DNA from: CAXGTL01 sp964645705
GTDB taxonomy: Archaea; Nanobdellota; Nanobdellia; Woesearchaeales; CAXGTL01
Direction of reading: 5' to 3'
Length of the DNA stretch: 6,422 bases
NCBI GenBank assembly: GCA_964645705.1
Contig: CAZYAB010000015.1
Span: forward strand, 1 to 6,422
Shown: positions 6,233 to 6,422 of the stretch, one piece after another
Numbering within the stretch: the stretch's first letter is position 1
How the letters are laid out: each line of letters begins with the position of its first letter
Made by a program: the position numbers and the translations under genes
The notes under the pieces: generated by a model
The model's input: the letters and a program-made list of their open reading frames with translations, nothing else
The model's database searches: none
Told to the model about the DNA's origin: nothing

Positions 6233-6422
6233 ATGGAAAAAAAACAATTAGTTTATTTTAAAACAGATTTTAAAACTTTTACAGATTTCTGTGATTTTTA
6301 CACACGCAAAGTTGATTCAATGTATACTGAAGCTGAGAGAATAAATCTTCATAAAGCATCAAAAAAAGATCTTGTAAACAATGAATGTTTATTATTAGAG
6401 AGAATTGTTCAGGATAATTCTA
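6233..6422 (+). CDS. Hypothetical protein, N-terminal 63 residues only (cut by window end)
   Basis: The frame is open from the ATG through the end of the window (63 codons plus one base), so this is the 5' part of a longer gene. The visible start is MEKKQLVYFKTDFKTFTDFCDFY, followed by a charged, probably helical stretch (EAERINLHKASKKDL, then ECLLLERIVQD). No signal peptide, membrane span or known motif is visible in this part, and I do not recognise the family. The Shine-Dalgarno-like site and TATA candidates upstream support the start. It is divergent from mutS and shares the 140 bp promoter region, which might allow joint regulation; nothing else links them. Confidence 0.7.
   Translation, partial: MEKKQLVYFKTDFKTFTDFCDFYTRKVDSMYTEAERINLHKASKKDLVNNECLLLERIVQDNS

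Overview
The window reads as AT-rich archaeal DNA, probably from a small-genome DPANN-type lineage (Woesearchaeota/Pacearchaeota-like). This is an inference from gene style and promoters; no marker gene is present. The main support is the promoter pattern. Several start codons are preceded at about 25-30 nt by a TATA box with a purine/A-rich BRE-like stretch, and no Shine-Dalgarno lies at usable spacing, as expected for leaderless archaeal transcripts. The clearest cases are at 1051-1066, 2757-2768 and 6116-6127. Genes are tightly packed and converging genes overlap at their ends.

Layout from left to right. A small unrecognised gene (6-257, +) overlaps by 17 bp the end of a beta-class DNA methyltransferase gene (241-969, -). 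No restriction endonuclease is visible beside it. A divergent promoter region (970-1089) separates the methyltransferase from a 478-residue protein (1090-2526, +) whose middle and C-terminal parts look like a divergent ATP-grasp enzyme. The next 264 bp has no convincing protein gene. It holds its own TATA box and a run of five consecutive hairpins with raised GC (about 2588-2756), which I interpret as an unrecognised structured non-coding RNA. A palindromic TATA box then drives a leaderless two-gene unit of unrecognised proteins (2791-2973 and 2970-3545), joined by an ATGA overlap. This unit runs convergently into a full-length MutS mismatch-recognition ATPase (3540-6092, -), with a 6 bp end overlap. 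A 140 bp very AT-rich divergent promoter region with an 18 bp perfect palindrome follows. After it comes the start of another unrecognised gene (6233 onward, +), cut by the window end, which has a Shine-Dalgarno-like site.

Functionally, MutS is the only gene whose role is certain, and MutL is not in the window. The methyltransferase is secure as to chemistry class, but its target site and purpose are unknown. The remaining proteins cannot be tied into one pathway from sequence alone. The element most deserving follow-up is the putative RNA at 2588-2756, together with the two-gene unit immediately downstream.
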